Below the pieces are notes generated by a model. The model was given only the letters and a program-made list of their open reading frames with translations, did no database searches and was not told where the DNA came from. Positions 1 through 8,974 of a stretch of DNA of 64,000 nucleotides are shown piece by piece. The position numbers and the translations under genes are program-made. Positions within the stretch are counted from its first letter, which is position 1, and every line of letters begins with the position of its first letter. Source of the stretch: JBFWRK01 sp050248955 (GTDB lineage: Bacteria; Actinomycetota; Acidimicrobiia; Acidimicrobiales; Ilumatobacteraceae); assembly GCA_050248955.1 (NCBI GenBank), contig JBFWRK010000001.1, forward strand, positions 558,001-622,000, in the 5' to 3' direction.

Positions 1-20
1 CACCTGCCGCCGATTGCGAG

Positions 21-58
21 GTGGCGCCGATAGGCATGTCGTGGCGCCAAATTGGCGC
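21..58. promoter_or_regulatory. Candidate VapB operator
   Basis: GTGGCGCC occurs at 21-28 and again at 41-48, spaced 20 bp apart (about two helical turns). The second copy belongs to a perfect inverted repeat, GCGCCAA-A-TTGGCGC, at 44-58. It lies just upstream of the ATG at 73. Ribbon-helix-helix antitoxins usually autorepress by binding such palindromes. The operator role is inference from position and symmetry. Confidence 0.5.
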
Positions 59-72
59 TAACCTATGACCTC

Positions 73-303
73 ATGCCGAGCATCCAGGTCAAGGACGTTC
101 CCGACGCAGTCCATGCCACGTTGCGTCGACGGGCGGCGGAGGCGGGGATGTCCCTGCAGGAGTACCTCCTGGCCCGACTCACCGAGGACACGAACACGCC
201 CACGTTGAACGAGGTCCTCGATCGAGCCGGCGGGCGGGCCGGCGGTCGCGTCTCGCTGAGATCCGCGGTGAAGGCGGTACGCGCCGAACGCGACGCTCGG
301 TGA
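73..303 (+). CDS. vapB: VapB/FitA-like ribbon-helix-helix antitoxin
   Basis: This 76-aa protein begins MPSIQVKDVPDAVHATLRRR, a typical RHH DNA-binding strand and helix, followed by AAEAGMSLQEYLLARL. The C-terminal tail (TLNEVLDRAGGRAGG) resembles the toxin-binding tail of mycobacterial-type VapB proteins. The ATG at 73 is preferred over an in-frame TTG at 52, because starting at 52 would place the palindromic operator inside the coding region. The gene overlaps vapC by four bases (GTGA), so the pair is translationally coupled. Expected role: neutralise the PIN toxin and autoregulate the operon. Confidence 0.88.
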   Translation: MPSIQVKDVPDAVHATLRRRAAEAGMSLQEYLLARLTEDTNTPTLNEVLDRAGGRAGGRVSLRSAVKAVRAERDAR

Positions 304-689
304 TCGTCGTCGATGCCAGCATCATCGTGACCGGACTGGCCGATGACGGACCCGACGGGGACCGTGTGCGCGCGAGGCTGCGCGACGAGCGACTCGCCGC
401 CCCCCACGTGATCGACCTCGAAGTGGCCTCGGCCTGTCGAAGGCTCGTCGTCGCGGGCGAACTCGATGAGCGACGTGCGCAACTCGCGTTGGACGACCTC
501 GATGCGCTCCGACTCGAGCGCGCCCCGCACGCGCCGTTGCTCGCTCGCTGCTGGGAACTGCGGCACAACCTCACGATCTACGACGCCGCCTACATCGCGC
601 TCGCCGAACTCATGGCGACGAGCTTGCTGACTGGGGACGCTCGACTGGCCGGCGCTCCCGGGGCCCGATGCAACGTCGAGGTCCTCTGA
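300..689 (+). CDS. vapC: VapC-type PIN-domain ribonuclease toxin
   Basis: This 129-aa protein has the PIN-domain layout: N-terminal VVDASIIV with the first catalytic Asp, an acidic residue in VIDLEVAS, then YDAAYIALAE and LLTGDARLA carrying the remaining acidic metal ligands. PIN toxins are Mg-dependent RNases that cut tRNA or rRNA. The GTG start sits in the GTGA overlap with vapB. All four acidic positions appear present, so the toxin looks intact. The RNA target cannot be read from the sequence. Confidence 0.9.
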   Translation: MIVVDASIIVTGLADDGPDGDRVRARLRDERLAAPHVIDLEVASACRRLVVAGELDERRAQLALDDLDALRLERAPHAPLLARCWELRHNLTIYDAAYIALAELMATSLLTGDARLAGAPGARCNVEVL

Positions 690-1004
690 GGCCCGTTCAG
701 CAACACCTGAACTTCGACCCGCCGGGCATCGTGCGGCCACACAACGCAGTCAACGCCCAACCCCCGACCGCATTCGTCCCAGAGCGCGACCGTCCGGCGC
801 GGGGCCCTTGGTCCCTTGAGGGCCGGTGTTGCCGGGCGCACACTGAGAACGAGACCTGGTGGTCCCCCAGGAGGTGGCTGTCGCAGTGGCTCGTACTTGC
901 TCGCGCACATGCTGGCCACCGTCGGCGCCACCGCCGCGCTGCTCCTCGGAGCTGGCGCGCATCCGGGGGCGCAGGCCACTCCGCTCGACCGCGGAGGTAT
1001 GACG
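690..1004. other. Gene-free stretch, nothing recognised
   Basis: This stretch lies between vapC and the glycosyltransferase remnant. Reading frames cross it, but none gives a recognisable protein with a plausible start. It may hold the original promoter of the decayed glycosyltransferase gene. GCGGAGG at 991-997 is a good ribosome-binding site for the ATG at 1005. Confidence 0.5.
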
Positions 1005-1494
1005 ATGGCCACGTTCCTCGCCTATGTCGAACCGGCTCCGGGACGGCTGTATCCGCTCGTGTCGACACTGCTGGAGCTGAAGCGCCGCGGTCATCGCGTC
1101 GCTGTACGCACCGGTGTCGCAGAGGCCGACTCCTGCGAAGCGTCGGCATCGACGCCGCGCCGCTCGCGCCGGAGTTGGCGCGCTTCGAACCCACCGACTG
1201 GCAGGCTCGGACTCACTTCGGCACGCCGGAGGTCGCGCGGCGCGTCGAGGTCGCCGGTGCGGGCGTCCGCCTCCCCGCCGCCAAGCTCAACCCGGCGCGG
1301 CTCCGGGCCGCCGTCCGGACCGCGATCGCTCGACGTCCGGGCGCCGAGCGGATCGAGTCAGCGTTCGCCTCCGCGGGTGGACCGACAGCCGCCGCCGACG
1401 CGCTCGAGCAACTCGCCGGCAGCCATCGCCACCAAGGAGCCCGTTCGCAGGATCCTGCTCGGCCCCGGACCGATCTCGTTCAAGGAGGACCATC

Positions 1495-1498
<4 letters not shown>
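1005..1498 (+). pseudogene. Macrolide-type (GT1/MGT) glycosyltransferase, decayed
   Basis: The 5' part encodes MATFLAYVEPAPGRLYPLV...LLELKRRGHRVAVRTGVAEAD, the N-terminal nucleotide-fold start of UDP-glycosyltransferases. The reading continues only after a one-base shift near 1130 (LLRSVGIDAAPLAPELARFEP). Near 1205-1240 it jumps straight to a typical C-terminal segment (TPEVARRVEVAGAGVRLP, then LNPARLRAAVRTAI). About 250 residues found between these parts in intact family members are missing, including the sugar-nucleotide site. The frameshift could be a sequencing error; the internal deletion could not. The 3' end overlaps the start of the next gene. Confidence 0.75.
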
Positions 1499-2232
<734 letters not shown>

Positions 2233-2234
2233 TC

Positions 2235-4619
2235 ATGGGCACGACGCTGGCTCGCAAGGCGTGGCGCGATCTCGGGCGCCGCCGCGCTCGCGCGATCCTC
2301 ACCTCCGCCACGATCGCCCTGGCCGTGGCCGGCACCGGGATGCTCGCCGTTCCGACGCTGATCGATCACACCATGAGCGCCGAGGTGCGCGAGACGCACT
2401 TGTACGACATCACGCTGCCGGTGCGCGACATGGAGTTCGACGCCGACACGGGCCGCGAGCTCGCTACCATTCCCAACGTCGACGCGGTCAGCGCGCGGGT
2501 GAGGTACTCCACTCGAGCGCTGATCGGCGACCGCCGCATCCCGGTGGCGCTGTGGGGTATCGACGACTTCACACTTCAGTCGATCGACGTCGTGCGCATC
2601 ACGAGCGGCGCCGTCCCTGCCGACGGCGCGGTGCTCGCGGACGACGGGAACGCAAACGCCGTCGATGTCAGCCTCGACGCGGGCGACCCGCTCCGCCTCG
2701 TCGCCCCCGACGGGTCCGCCGTGTCGCTCGAGGTGTCCGGAGGTGCCCGGAGCCTCGCCTTCTGGCAAGGGCCGTGGGATCACCCGAAGCAGCTCATCGT
2801 GTACGCGACCAGCGACACGGTGCGGGCGCTCTCAGGCGTTTCCGGGGTGAACAGCCTCGCGTTCCGGTTGGACGACACAGAGCCAGGCGCGGTCAGCGAG
2901 ACCGTGACACGCCTGCACACCTGGCTCGACGCCAACGTCGGGCCTGGCGCTCTCACCGACCTCCCCGTCATCCGTGACGTGGGCGACTGGCCTGGACGGG
3001 AGTTCGCCCACCAGATGACCACGTTCGTGTACGTCCTCGCCGGACTCGCCCTGATCACCGCGGTGTTCCTGATCGCCAACACGATGAACACCCTCATGGC
3101 AGAGCAGACCGCCGAGATCGGCGTGATGAAGGCGATCGGCGGCCGTCGCCGGCAGATAGCCGGTGTCTTCCTCCGCTCCGCGTTGTACCTCGCCGGCTTC
3201 GGTGTCGTGGTCGGCGTGCTGATCGGCATTGCGCTCGCGCACGTGATCGCGGGCTTCGTGACGAGCAGCGTGCTGGGCGTCCCCGGCCGCTTCGCAGTGA
3301 GCATCCCCGTCATCGCCTTCAGCGCCGTGTTCGCCGTGGTCCTCACCGTTGGTGCCTCCGCGCCCGCACTCCGGCGGGCACTGCGCATCCCCGTCCGCGA
3401 CGCACTGCAGAAGCAAGGTGCGGCGGTCACGTTCGGCGTGTCGCCCATCGACCGCCTCCTCTTCCACGCCCGGCTGCTCCCTCGCACCATCAAGCTCGGT
3501 GCCCGGAACCTGGTGCGCAACAAGCGCCGGACGGCGGCGACGACGCTGCAGATCGCGCTCGCCGTCGCCACCGCGCTGGGGTTCCTCAACATGGCGATCT
3601 CGTTCAGGCAGGCGCTCGAGAAGGACTACTCCCTCATCGCCTGGGACGCGAGCATGTATGCACCACCCGGTGCTCCCCGGCTCGACGCGGAGGCCCGTGA
3701 GATCGCGGCGGCAACCCCCGGCGTCGAGCGCGTCGAACCGGTGCTGCTGAACACGATCGAGCACGCCGGCGAGACGTACCACGCGTTCGGGATGACGGAC
3801 ACGGCGCTCTACCACCCGGACCTGCGCGACGGCCGCTGGTACGACGCCGAAGAGGCGCGCCAAGGCATGCCGGTAGCCGTTGTCGGACCGAACGTGGCGC
3901 GCGAGAACAGCCTCGAACCGGGTGACACCGTCACCGTCACGACGACCGGCGGTGAGATGGACCTTCGGATCGTGGGAATCGACGGCAGCCAACAAGACGG
4001 TGGACGGGCGTTCTACGTGCCCCTCCGCTGGCTGCAACAAGCCACCGGGTGGAGCGATGCCACGAACATGCTCTGGTTGTCGATGACCCACGCCGACGAC
4101 CGCGGCATCGACCGCTCCACGAACGCGGTCGAGGACGCGCTCACCACTGCGGGCTATCGGGTCGCTCCCGAGGAACTCCACGCGCTCAAGGCCGAGAACA
4201 AGGCGGCCAATGACGCCATCCTCAACATGATCACCTTGGTCGGCGGTGTCGTGGTGGCGATCGGCATGGTCGGCCTCGTCAACTCGATCACGATGAACGT
4301 CATCGACCGCACCCGCGAGATCGGCATCCTGCGCTGTGTCGGTGCGCGGGCGCGCGACATTCGCCGCGCGTTCGCGGCGGAGAGCGCCGTGCAGGCGGTC
4401 CTCGGGTGGGTCCTCGGCCTCCCACTCGGGTTCCTGCTGTCGTGGGGTCTCGCGCGGCTGACGTTGACGATCATGGAGCTCGAGATCGCCACCGTGTTCG
4501 ACGCCGGCACAGCCCTCATCGTCCTCGCCGCCACCATCGTGCTCGCGGCCCTCGTCGTCGTCGGCCCGGTGCGCCGAGCGACCCGTGTCAACGCGGGTGA
4601 CGCGCTGCGGTACGTCTAG
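2235..4619 (+). CDS. FtsX/MacB-family ABC transporter permease
   Basis: This 794-aa membrane protein has an N-terminal membrane segment (ILTSATIALAVAGTGMLAV), a large extracytoplasmic MacB periplasmic-core-like domain, then a three-helix FtsX unit (TTFVYVLAGLALITAVFLIAN ... MKAIGGRRRQI). A second extracytoplasmic domain and a second FtsX unit (NMITLVGGVVVAIGMVG ... GILRCVGARARDI) follow. The two-FtsX layout is usual for actinobacterial members of the family. It starts two bases after the ATPase stop and is clearly co-transcribed. Its 3' end overlaps the convergent sigma-factor gene by 32 bases. Confidence 0.93.
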   Translation: MGTTLARKAWRDLGRRRARAILTSATIALAVAGTGMLAVPTLIDHTMSAEVRETHLYDITLPVRDMEFDADTGRELATIPNVDAVSARVRYSTRALIGDRRIPVALWGIDDFTLQSIDVVRITSGAVPADGAVLADDGNANAVDVSLDAGDPLRLVAPDGSAVSLEVSGGARSLAFWQGPWDHPKQLIVYATSDTVRALSGVSGVNSLAFRLDDTEPGAVSETVTRLHTWLDANVGPGALTDLPVIRDVGDWPGREFAHQMTTFVYVLAGLALITAVFLIANTMNTLMAEQTAEIGVMKAIGGRRRQIAGVFLRSALYLAGFGVVVGVLIGIALAHVIAGFVTSSVLGVPGRFAVSIPVIAFSAVFAVVLTVGASAPALRRALRIPVRDALQKQGAAVTFGVSPIDRLLFHARLLPRTIKLGARNLVRNKRRTAATTLQIALAVATALGFLNMAISFRQALEKDYSLIAWDASMYAPPGAPRLDAEAREIAAATPGVERVEPVLLNTIEHAGETYHAFGMTDTALYHPDLRDGRWYDAEEARQGMPVAVVGPNVARENSLEPGDTVTVTTTGGEMDLRIVGIDGSQQDGGRAFYVPLRWLQQATGWSDATNMLWLSMTHADDRGIDRSTNAVEDALTTAGYRVAPEELHALKAENKAANDAILNMITLVGGVVVAIGMVGLVNSITMNVIDRTREIGILRCVGARARDIRRAFAAESAVQAVLGWVLGLPLGFLLSWGLARLTLTIMELEIATVFDAGTALIVLAATIVLAALVVVGPVRRATRVNAGDALRYV

Positions 4620-5829
4620 CCCGATCGCTCTGGTCCGTGCGGACGGACCGGGCACGGGCTCGCGCCGACCGGCGGACGAGGTGATCGCGCTCAGCTACCT
4701 CGGTGGCGCGTTCAGCGGCAGCCGCGTATGCCTCGCCGGCGGCTACGAACTCGCCGCGCAGCTCGAACAGGTAGGCACGGACGGCATACCACTGCTGCCG
4801 ATCACCGAGCACGGCGGCGACCCGTTCGGTCTCGGCGAGCCCCGCCGCGGCACCCGAGACGTGCCCGACGGCGACTGCCCGGTTGAGCACCCCGGCGGGC
4901 TCCTCGCGATCGGGATCGTCACTCAGGGCGATCAGCTCGTCGTACCACTCGAGGATCTGAGACCAGTCCGTCTCCTGCGAGGTCATGGCGTCGGCATGGA
5001 GCGCGGCGATCGCAGCCTGGATCTGGTAGCGGCCCGGGCGCTGCTCGCCGAGCGCGCCCTGCAGGATCGCCACGCCCTCGGCGATCTCGGTGGTGTCCCA
5101 ACGCGACCGGTCTTGCTCGTCGAGCGGCACGAACCGGCCGTCGGCGTCGAAGCGCGCAGGCAACCGGGCGTGCTGGAGCAACATCAGCGCCAACAGCCCG
5201 CGAGCGTCCGGCTCCGTTGTGGCCAGCATGAGCTGGCGAGTGAGGCGAATCGCCTCGCCGGCCAGGTCGTTCGGCCGACCGTGCCCGGCGTGATACACGA
5301 GCGACAGGACGCGAAGCACGACCGCCAGATCACCGGGTTCGGTGAACGCGCGACCCCGCAACGTCCGCTTGGCACGACTGATCCGCTGCGCCATCGTCGT
5401 CTCAGGGACGAAGAACGCGTCGGCGATCTCGCGCGTGCTCAGTCCGCCGACGGCCCGGAGCGTGAGCGCCACCTGCGACGCTGGCGAAAGGTCGGGGTGG
5501 CAGCAACAGAACAGCAACAGCAGCGTGTCGTCACCCTGCTCGGTGGCGCCTTGGCCTGGCGCGAGGGCGGTCGTCTCCTCGCGACGCCGCCGCGCCGACT
5601 CGCTGCGGCGGGCATCGACAAGGCGTCGCATGGCAACCGCCGTGAGCCACCCAGAGGGGTCGCGCGGTGGATGCTCGGGCCAGACGCGGAGCGCCTCGAC
5701 CATCGCGTCCTGCACGGCGTCCTCGGCAGCGGCGAAATCCTCCCGGCGGCGAACCAAGCCCGCCAGCACCTGGGGTGCAAGGGACCGGACGACCTGATCG
5801 ACGTCGTCCGGTCCCCGCTCGGCCCGCAT
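4588..5829 (-). CDS. ECF RNA polymerase sigma factor, SIG42 (ECF42) type
   Basis: This 413-aa protein has sigma region 2 (DAVQDAMVEALRVWPEHPP, WLTAVAMRRLVDARR), region 4 (LTLRAVGGLSTREIADAF, ETTMAQRISRAKRTLR) and a C-terminal extension of about 200 aa rich in TPR-like helices. That extension defines the ECF42 group, which lacks an anti-sigma factor and is encoded beside a DGPF/YCII protein, as here. The ATG at 5829 is chosen because it lies two bases after the partner's stop; an ATG at 5862 would overlap it. The C-terminal tail is rich in Arg and Ala. The regulon is unknown. Confidence 0.92.
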   Translation of the reverse strand: MRAERGPDDVDQVVRSLAPQVLAGLVRRREDFAAAEDAVQDAMVEALRVWPEHPPRDPSGWLTAVAMRRLVDARRSESARRRREETTALAPGQGATEQGDDTLLLLFCCCHPDLSPASQVALTLRAVGGLSTREIADAFFVPETTMAQRISRAKRTLRGRAFTEPGDLAVVLRVLSLVYHAGHGRPNDLAGEAIRLTRQLMLATTEPDARGLLALMLLQHARLPARFDADGRFVPLDEQDRSRWDTTEIAEGVAILQGALGEQRPGRYQIQAAIAALHADAMTSQETDWSQILEWYDELIALSDDPDREEPAGVLNRAVAVGHVSGAAAGLAETERVAAVLGDRQQWYAVRAYLFELRGEFVAAGEAYAAAAERATEVAERDHLVRRSARARARSVRTDQSDRARRTAARHPR

Positions 5830-5831
5830 GA

Positions 5832-6220
5832 TCAGGCCATCACCTCGCGCACGTCGATCCACTCGTAGAGCGGTTCACCACCCGGACCGGGCTCGGACGA
5901 GACGTAGGCCGCCAACTCCATCGCGCGCTCGAAGCTGTCGACGTCGACCATGTACCAGCCGGCGACGAGATCACTGGTCTCGGGGTGCGGTCCGTCGGTG
6001 ATCACCGGCGCCGCACCCCGCCGTACCGCACCCACGTCTGCGACGGGGTGAGCGCCTCGGCGTTGACGTACTCGCCTCGCTCCTCGAGCATCCTGCTGAC
6101 CTCGCGGAGAAAGGTCATGTGCGCATCGACGTCCTCGGGCGCCCACTGGTCCATCGGCGGGACCGGGCGATACGGGTCCGGGCCGCCGCGGTAGTGCTTG
6201 AGCAACAGATACTTCGGCAT
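5832..6220 (-). pseudogene. YCII/DGPF-family protein, frameshifted
   Basis: Reading leftwards from the ATG at 6220 (AAGGAG ribosome-binding site at 6227-6232) gives MPKYLLLKHYRGGPDPYRP...TPSQTWVRYGG, then a premature stop at 6002-6004. The next frame supplies the rest: GAAPVITDGPHPETSDLVAGWYMVD...YEWIDVREVMA, ending at 5832. The family motif DGPF appears as DGPH. Adding one G to the four-G run (C run at 6016-6019 on the + strand) joins the halves into a normal protein of about 129 aa. It is either a recent mutation or an assembly or homopolymer error. It is coupled to the ECF42 gene downstream. Confidence 0.85.
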
Positions 6221-6365
6221 CGAATGACTCCTTCGTCGTCGGCCCACGTCTCTCGTGGCGCACGATAGGAGCGGAGCCAACGCGCAGTTCTCGACATCCC
6301 GTGTGCGACGAACCCCGACCTCTGACGAACTGCCTTCACCGGGGCTTCGCTGGCACGATGTGACC

Positions 6366-7109
6366 ATGAAACGTCCACGCGTCGTCACCTTCAACCTTGC
6401 CTCGGTCGACGGCCGGCTCGCCCCTGCACCCGGGGTGGACCTGATGGCCGGAGACGAGCGTTGGAACGCAGTGGTCAAGGATCTCGCGGACCCCTATGTC
6501 TGGGCCAGGGAGGCACACGACCCCCAGTTGCTCCTCGAGGGCAGCGGGTCGTTCCTCCACCCGGCACACGCCGACCTCTACGGCAGGGAGTCCGGACCGC
6601 CGCCGGAGGGCGAGCACTTCCTGCCTGCGGAGGTCGTCACCGCTCCGGGCAGGCGCTGGTTCGCCGTCGTTGACGGACGGGGCGCGGTGGATCTGCAGTT
6701 CACCGAGTGGCCGGACCCGAGCTGGGCGGGTTGGCACGCCCTCGTGCTCACCTCGCGGGCGGCCCCGGCGGAGCATCTCGACCTGCTCAGAGAACGTGGG
6801 ATCCCCTACCTGGTCGTGGGCGAGCAGCACGTCGCCCTCGAACGCGCCCTGGAACTCGTGCACGAACTGCTCGGCGTGGAGACGGTGGTCGTCACGGGAG
6901 GGGGCCGGCTCGGGGGTGCGTTGCTACGCCAGGGACTGGTCGACGAGATCGACGTGGAGCTGCTGCCCTGGGCGATCGGTGGGCGGGGCACGCCCGCGCT
7001 GTTCGATGCGGCACCGCTGGCACCGGACGAGTGGCCGACCCGCTTGGAGTTGCTCGGCAACGAGGCACTACCCGGCGGGCGGGTCCGGCTCACGTACCGC
7101 GTGGTCTAG
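6366..7109 (+). CDS. RibD C-terminal-domain/DHFR-like reductase
   Basis: This 247-aa protein starts MKRPRVVTFNLASVDGRLAP, the standard opening of the RibD C-terminal reductase fold. It has a glycine-rich NADPH loop (VVTGGGRLGGALLRQGLVDEI) and a typical end (GGRVRLTYRVV). There is no N-terminal deaminase domain, so it is a stand-alone reductase related to the 5-amino-6-ribosylaminouracil phosphate reductases rather than full RibD. It is divergent from the YCII gene, with 145 bp between them. The substrate cannot be assigned. Confidence 0.85.
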   Translation: MKRPRVVTFNLASVDGRLAPAPGVDLMAGDERWNAVVKDLADPYVWAREAHDPQLLLEGSGSFLHPAHADLYGRESGPPPEGEHFLPAEVVTAPGRRWFAVVDGRGAVDLQFTEWPDPSWAGWHALVLTSRAAPAEHLDLLRERGIPYLVVGEQHVALERALELVHELLGVETVVVTGGGRLGGALLRQGLVDEIDVELLPWAIGGRGTPALFDAAPLAPDEWPTRLELLGNEALPGGRVRLTYRVV

Positions 7110-7190
7110 GGCAATCGGACGGCCGAGCAACGACCTGCAGCGGCGCACCGGCGCGGCGTCGCCGCACACAGGCGAGCCGTCCGCGGACTA

Positions 7191-8111
7191 CTAGCGGAGC
7201 GCCTTTCGGAAGAAGTTCACGAGGGCGCTGTGGAGCATCGCGTCGACGTCGGGCTGGTCCGAGTAGAACCCGTACCCGTGGTCGGCGTCCGGGATGGTGA
7301 CCAGCGTCGTGCGTTTGGCCGACTCCGAGGTCGCAGCCTGGAAGGCCTCGACCTGGCTGAATGGGATGATCTGCTCCTGCTCGCCCCAGATGAGCTGGAC
7401 GCGACCGGTGAAGTAGGCGATGTCGCCCGCGGGGTCCGCGGCGAGCGTTTCCTGGAACCACTCGAGGCTCGTGTCCTGCACTTGCCCGAACGGCGTCGTG
7501 ACGACCGCGAAGCCGTTCGCTTGCGCCTCGGCGTAGTACGCCTCGAACTGGGCGGCACCGAAGAAGCCCTGGAAGGTTTCGGTGGGGTCGGCGACAGGCC
7601 CCATCAGCGCGACGGCCTTGTACGGGGTGAACGGCTGTCCCGCCTGCATCGCGACCACCGCAGATCCCTCGCTGTAGCCGAAGCCGCCGATTCGATGCTT
7701 GTCGACGGGCAGGTTGCGGACGGCCCACGTCAGGGCCGCGTTGGAATCGGCCAGCATGGTGGTGTACGTCAGCTTGGTGAACGGCTCGGTGCTGTCGCCG
7801 GCGCCTGCGAAGTCGAACCGGATGCTCCCGATCCCGGCCTGCGCGAGGGCATCCGCGACGCGGGCGAGGCCGCCGTTCTCGTTGCGACCGCCGCCGTGGC
7901 CGTGGTGGATGACCACGAGCGGGAACCGTTCGTGCTTCTTGCCGACGGGCATCACGACGGTCGCCGGGATCTCGATGCCGCGTGATGGGAGCGACAACTC
8001 GAGCGACGAGACCGGGTAGCTCGTGTCATGCCCGGCAAACGCCACCGGGCTGACTGCGACAGCCAACAACGCAAGCGTCATGGCGAGTATCATGGGGCCG
8101 AGCCTTCTCAC
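7191..8111 (-). CDS. Secreted alpha/beta hydrolase
   Basis: This 306-aa protein has a Sec signal peptide (hydrophobic residues about 7-25, likely cleavage after AFA). The alpha/beta hydrolase core carries an oxyanion-side motif VVIHHGHGGG, nucleophile elbow GYSEGS (Ser about residue 147) and a C-terminal histidine in PDADHGYGF. The acid residue is probably in the segment WGEQEQIIPF. The GTG start follows an AGGAGG site at 7-8 nt spacing. It resembles dienelactone-hydrolase or acyl-peptidase-like esterases. The substrate is unknown. Confidence 0.87.
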   Translation of the reverse strand: MRRLGPMILAMTLALLAVAVSPVAFAGHDTSYPVSSLELSLPSRGIEIPATVVMPVGKKHERFPLVVIHHGHGGGRNENGGLARVADALAQAGIGSIRFDFAGAGDSTEPFTKLTYTTMLADSNAALTWAVRNLPVDKHRIGGFGYSEGSAVVAMQAGQPFTPYKAVALMGPVADPTETFQGFFGAAQFEAYYAEAQANGFAVVTTPFGQVQDTSLEWFQETLAADPAGDIAYFTGRVQLIWGEQEQIIPFSQVEAFQAATSESAKRTTLVTIPDADHGYGFYSDQPDVDAMLHSALVNFFRKALR

Positions 8112-8326
8112 GACGCGTTCCTCCTCTGTCGCCCATGTCGATCTCGATAGGGGACCTCATCCTCCGCGGACGGGGCGTGTCCGGGAGGACGCGGCGAGGG
8201 TAGCAGGGCCCTGACACGGTCCCGCCTCGACGGGTTCACCGCTCGGACTGGCGCAGCGATGGATTGGATGTTCGTCGAGGGAGGCCGCGAGCAGCTCAGC
8301 CGGGCGGCGCAGTCCGCCTCACCACC

Positions 8327-8788
8327 TCACGGCCGCGGTTCCAGGATGACGACAGCGGTCTCCGTCGACCGGCGTGCTGCGTAGGCATCCAGTTTCTTGT
8401 CGATCTCCCGCCACCGTGACCACAGCCGTTCCCGTTCCTCGCCGTGGGCGGCCCGGCCGCTGACCAGACGCTGCCCGCCGGGAAGATCGACCCGCGCGTC
8501 GGGCTGGGCCTGCAGGTTCAGCCACCACGCCGGCTCGCCCTCGCCCCAGCCGTTCATCGCCATGGTGACGAGGTTCGGCCCATCCTCGAAGTAGCCGACC
8601 ATGACGCTGCGTTCGACACCGGTCCGTCGCCCGACAGTGGTGAGGCGCGCCGCACCCCATCCGTTGGGCTTCGGCCGCCACAGACCCAGACGGCCGCGCG
8701 TCAGCCGGTACACGCGGCGATGGGTGAACCAGAAAAGGCGGATGAACCAGCGAGGAGGAAGTCGTGTCTTGGCCTTCGGCTCGGACAT
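8327..8788 (-). CDS. F420-dependent Ddn-like reductase (nitroreductase/deazaflavin family)
   Basis: This 153-aa protein has the Ddn-family signatures RLTTVGRRTGVERSVMV, GYFEDG..LVTMAMNGWG and PAWWLNLQAQPDARV. Mycobacterial relatives use F420H2 to reduce quinones or nitro compounds, so the host is expected to make coenzyme F420. The N-terminal helix (WFIRLFWFTHRRVYRLTRGRLG) is amphipathic and probably membrane-associated. The ATG at 8788 has GGAGGA six bases upstream. It is a single gene between unrelated neighbours. Confidence 0.9.
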   Translation of the reverse strand: MSEPKAKTRLPPRWFIRLFWFTHRRVYRLTRGRLGLWRPKPNGWGAARLTTVGRRTGVERSVMVGYFEDGPNLVTMAMNGWGEGEPAWWLNLQAQPDARVDLPGGQRLVSGRAAHGEERERLWSRWREIDKKLDAYAARRSTETAVVILEPRP

Positions 8789-8974
8789 CTGCACTCCTCC
8801 GTGACCAACAGTCTCGACGCTGACGTTAACCGAGACCTGCGGAGCCCTCGGATGCCGTGGCGCGACGACGGTCTCGAGGGCGGCCCGGCTGTGGCGGGCC
8901 CGGCAGTGAGGGGATCGTCGGCCGGCGAGAACCGATTGCTCCGCCGAGGACAGCCTGCGGCAGTACCGTGCCCG

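Noticed and set aside
2832..4655. A 607-codon frame antisense to the ABC permease
   Set aside because: It has a composition rich in Arg, Asp and His with no domain, and mirrors the permease codons.
4585..5868. A 427-codon plus-strand frame across the sigma-factor gene
   Set aside because: It is the antisense of the ECF42 gene and has no recognisable domain.
6002..6220. Programmed frameshift or Sec readthrough in the YCII gene
   Set aside because: The halves are in different frames, so Sec readthrough cannot join them, and no slippery heptamer with a downstream structure was evident beyond a four-G run.
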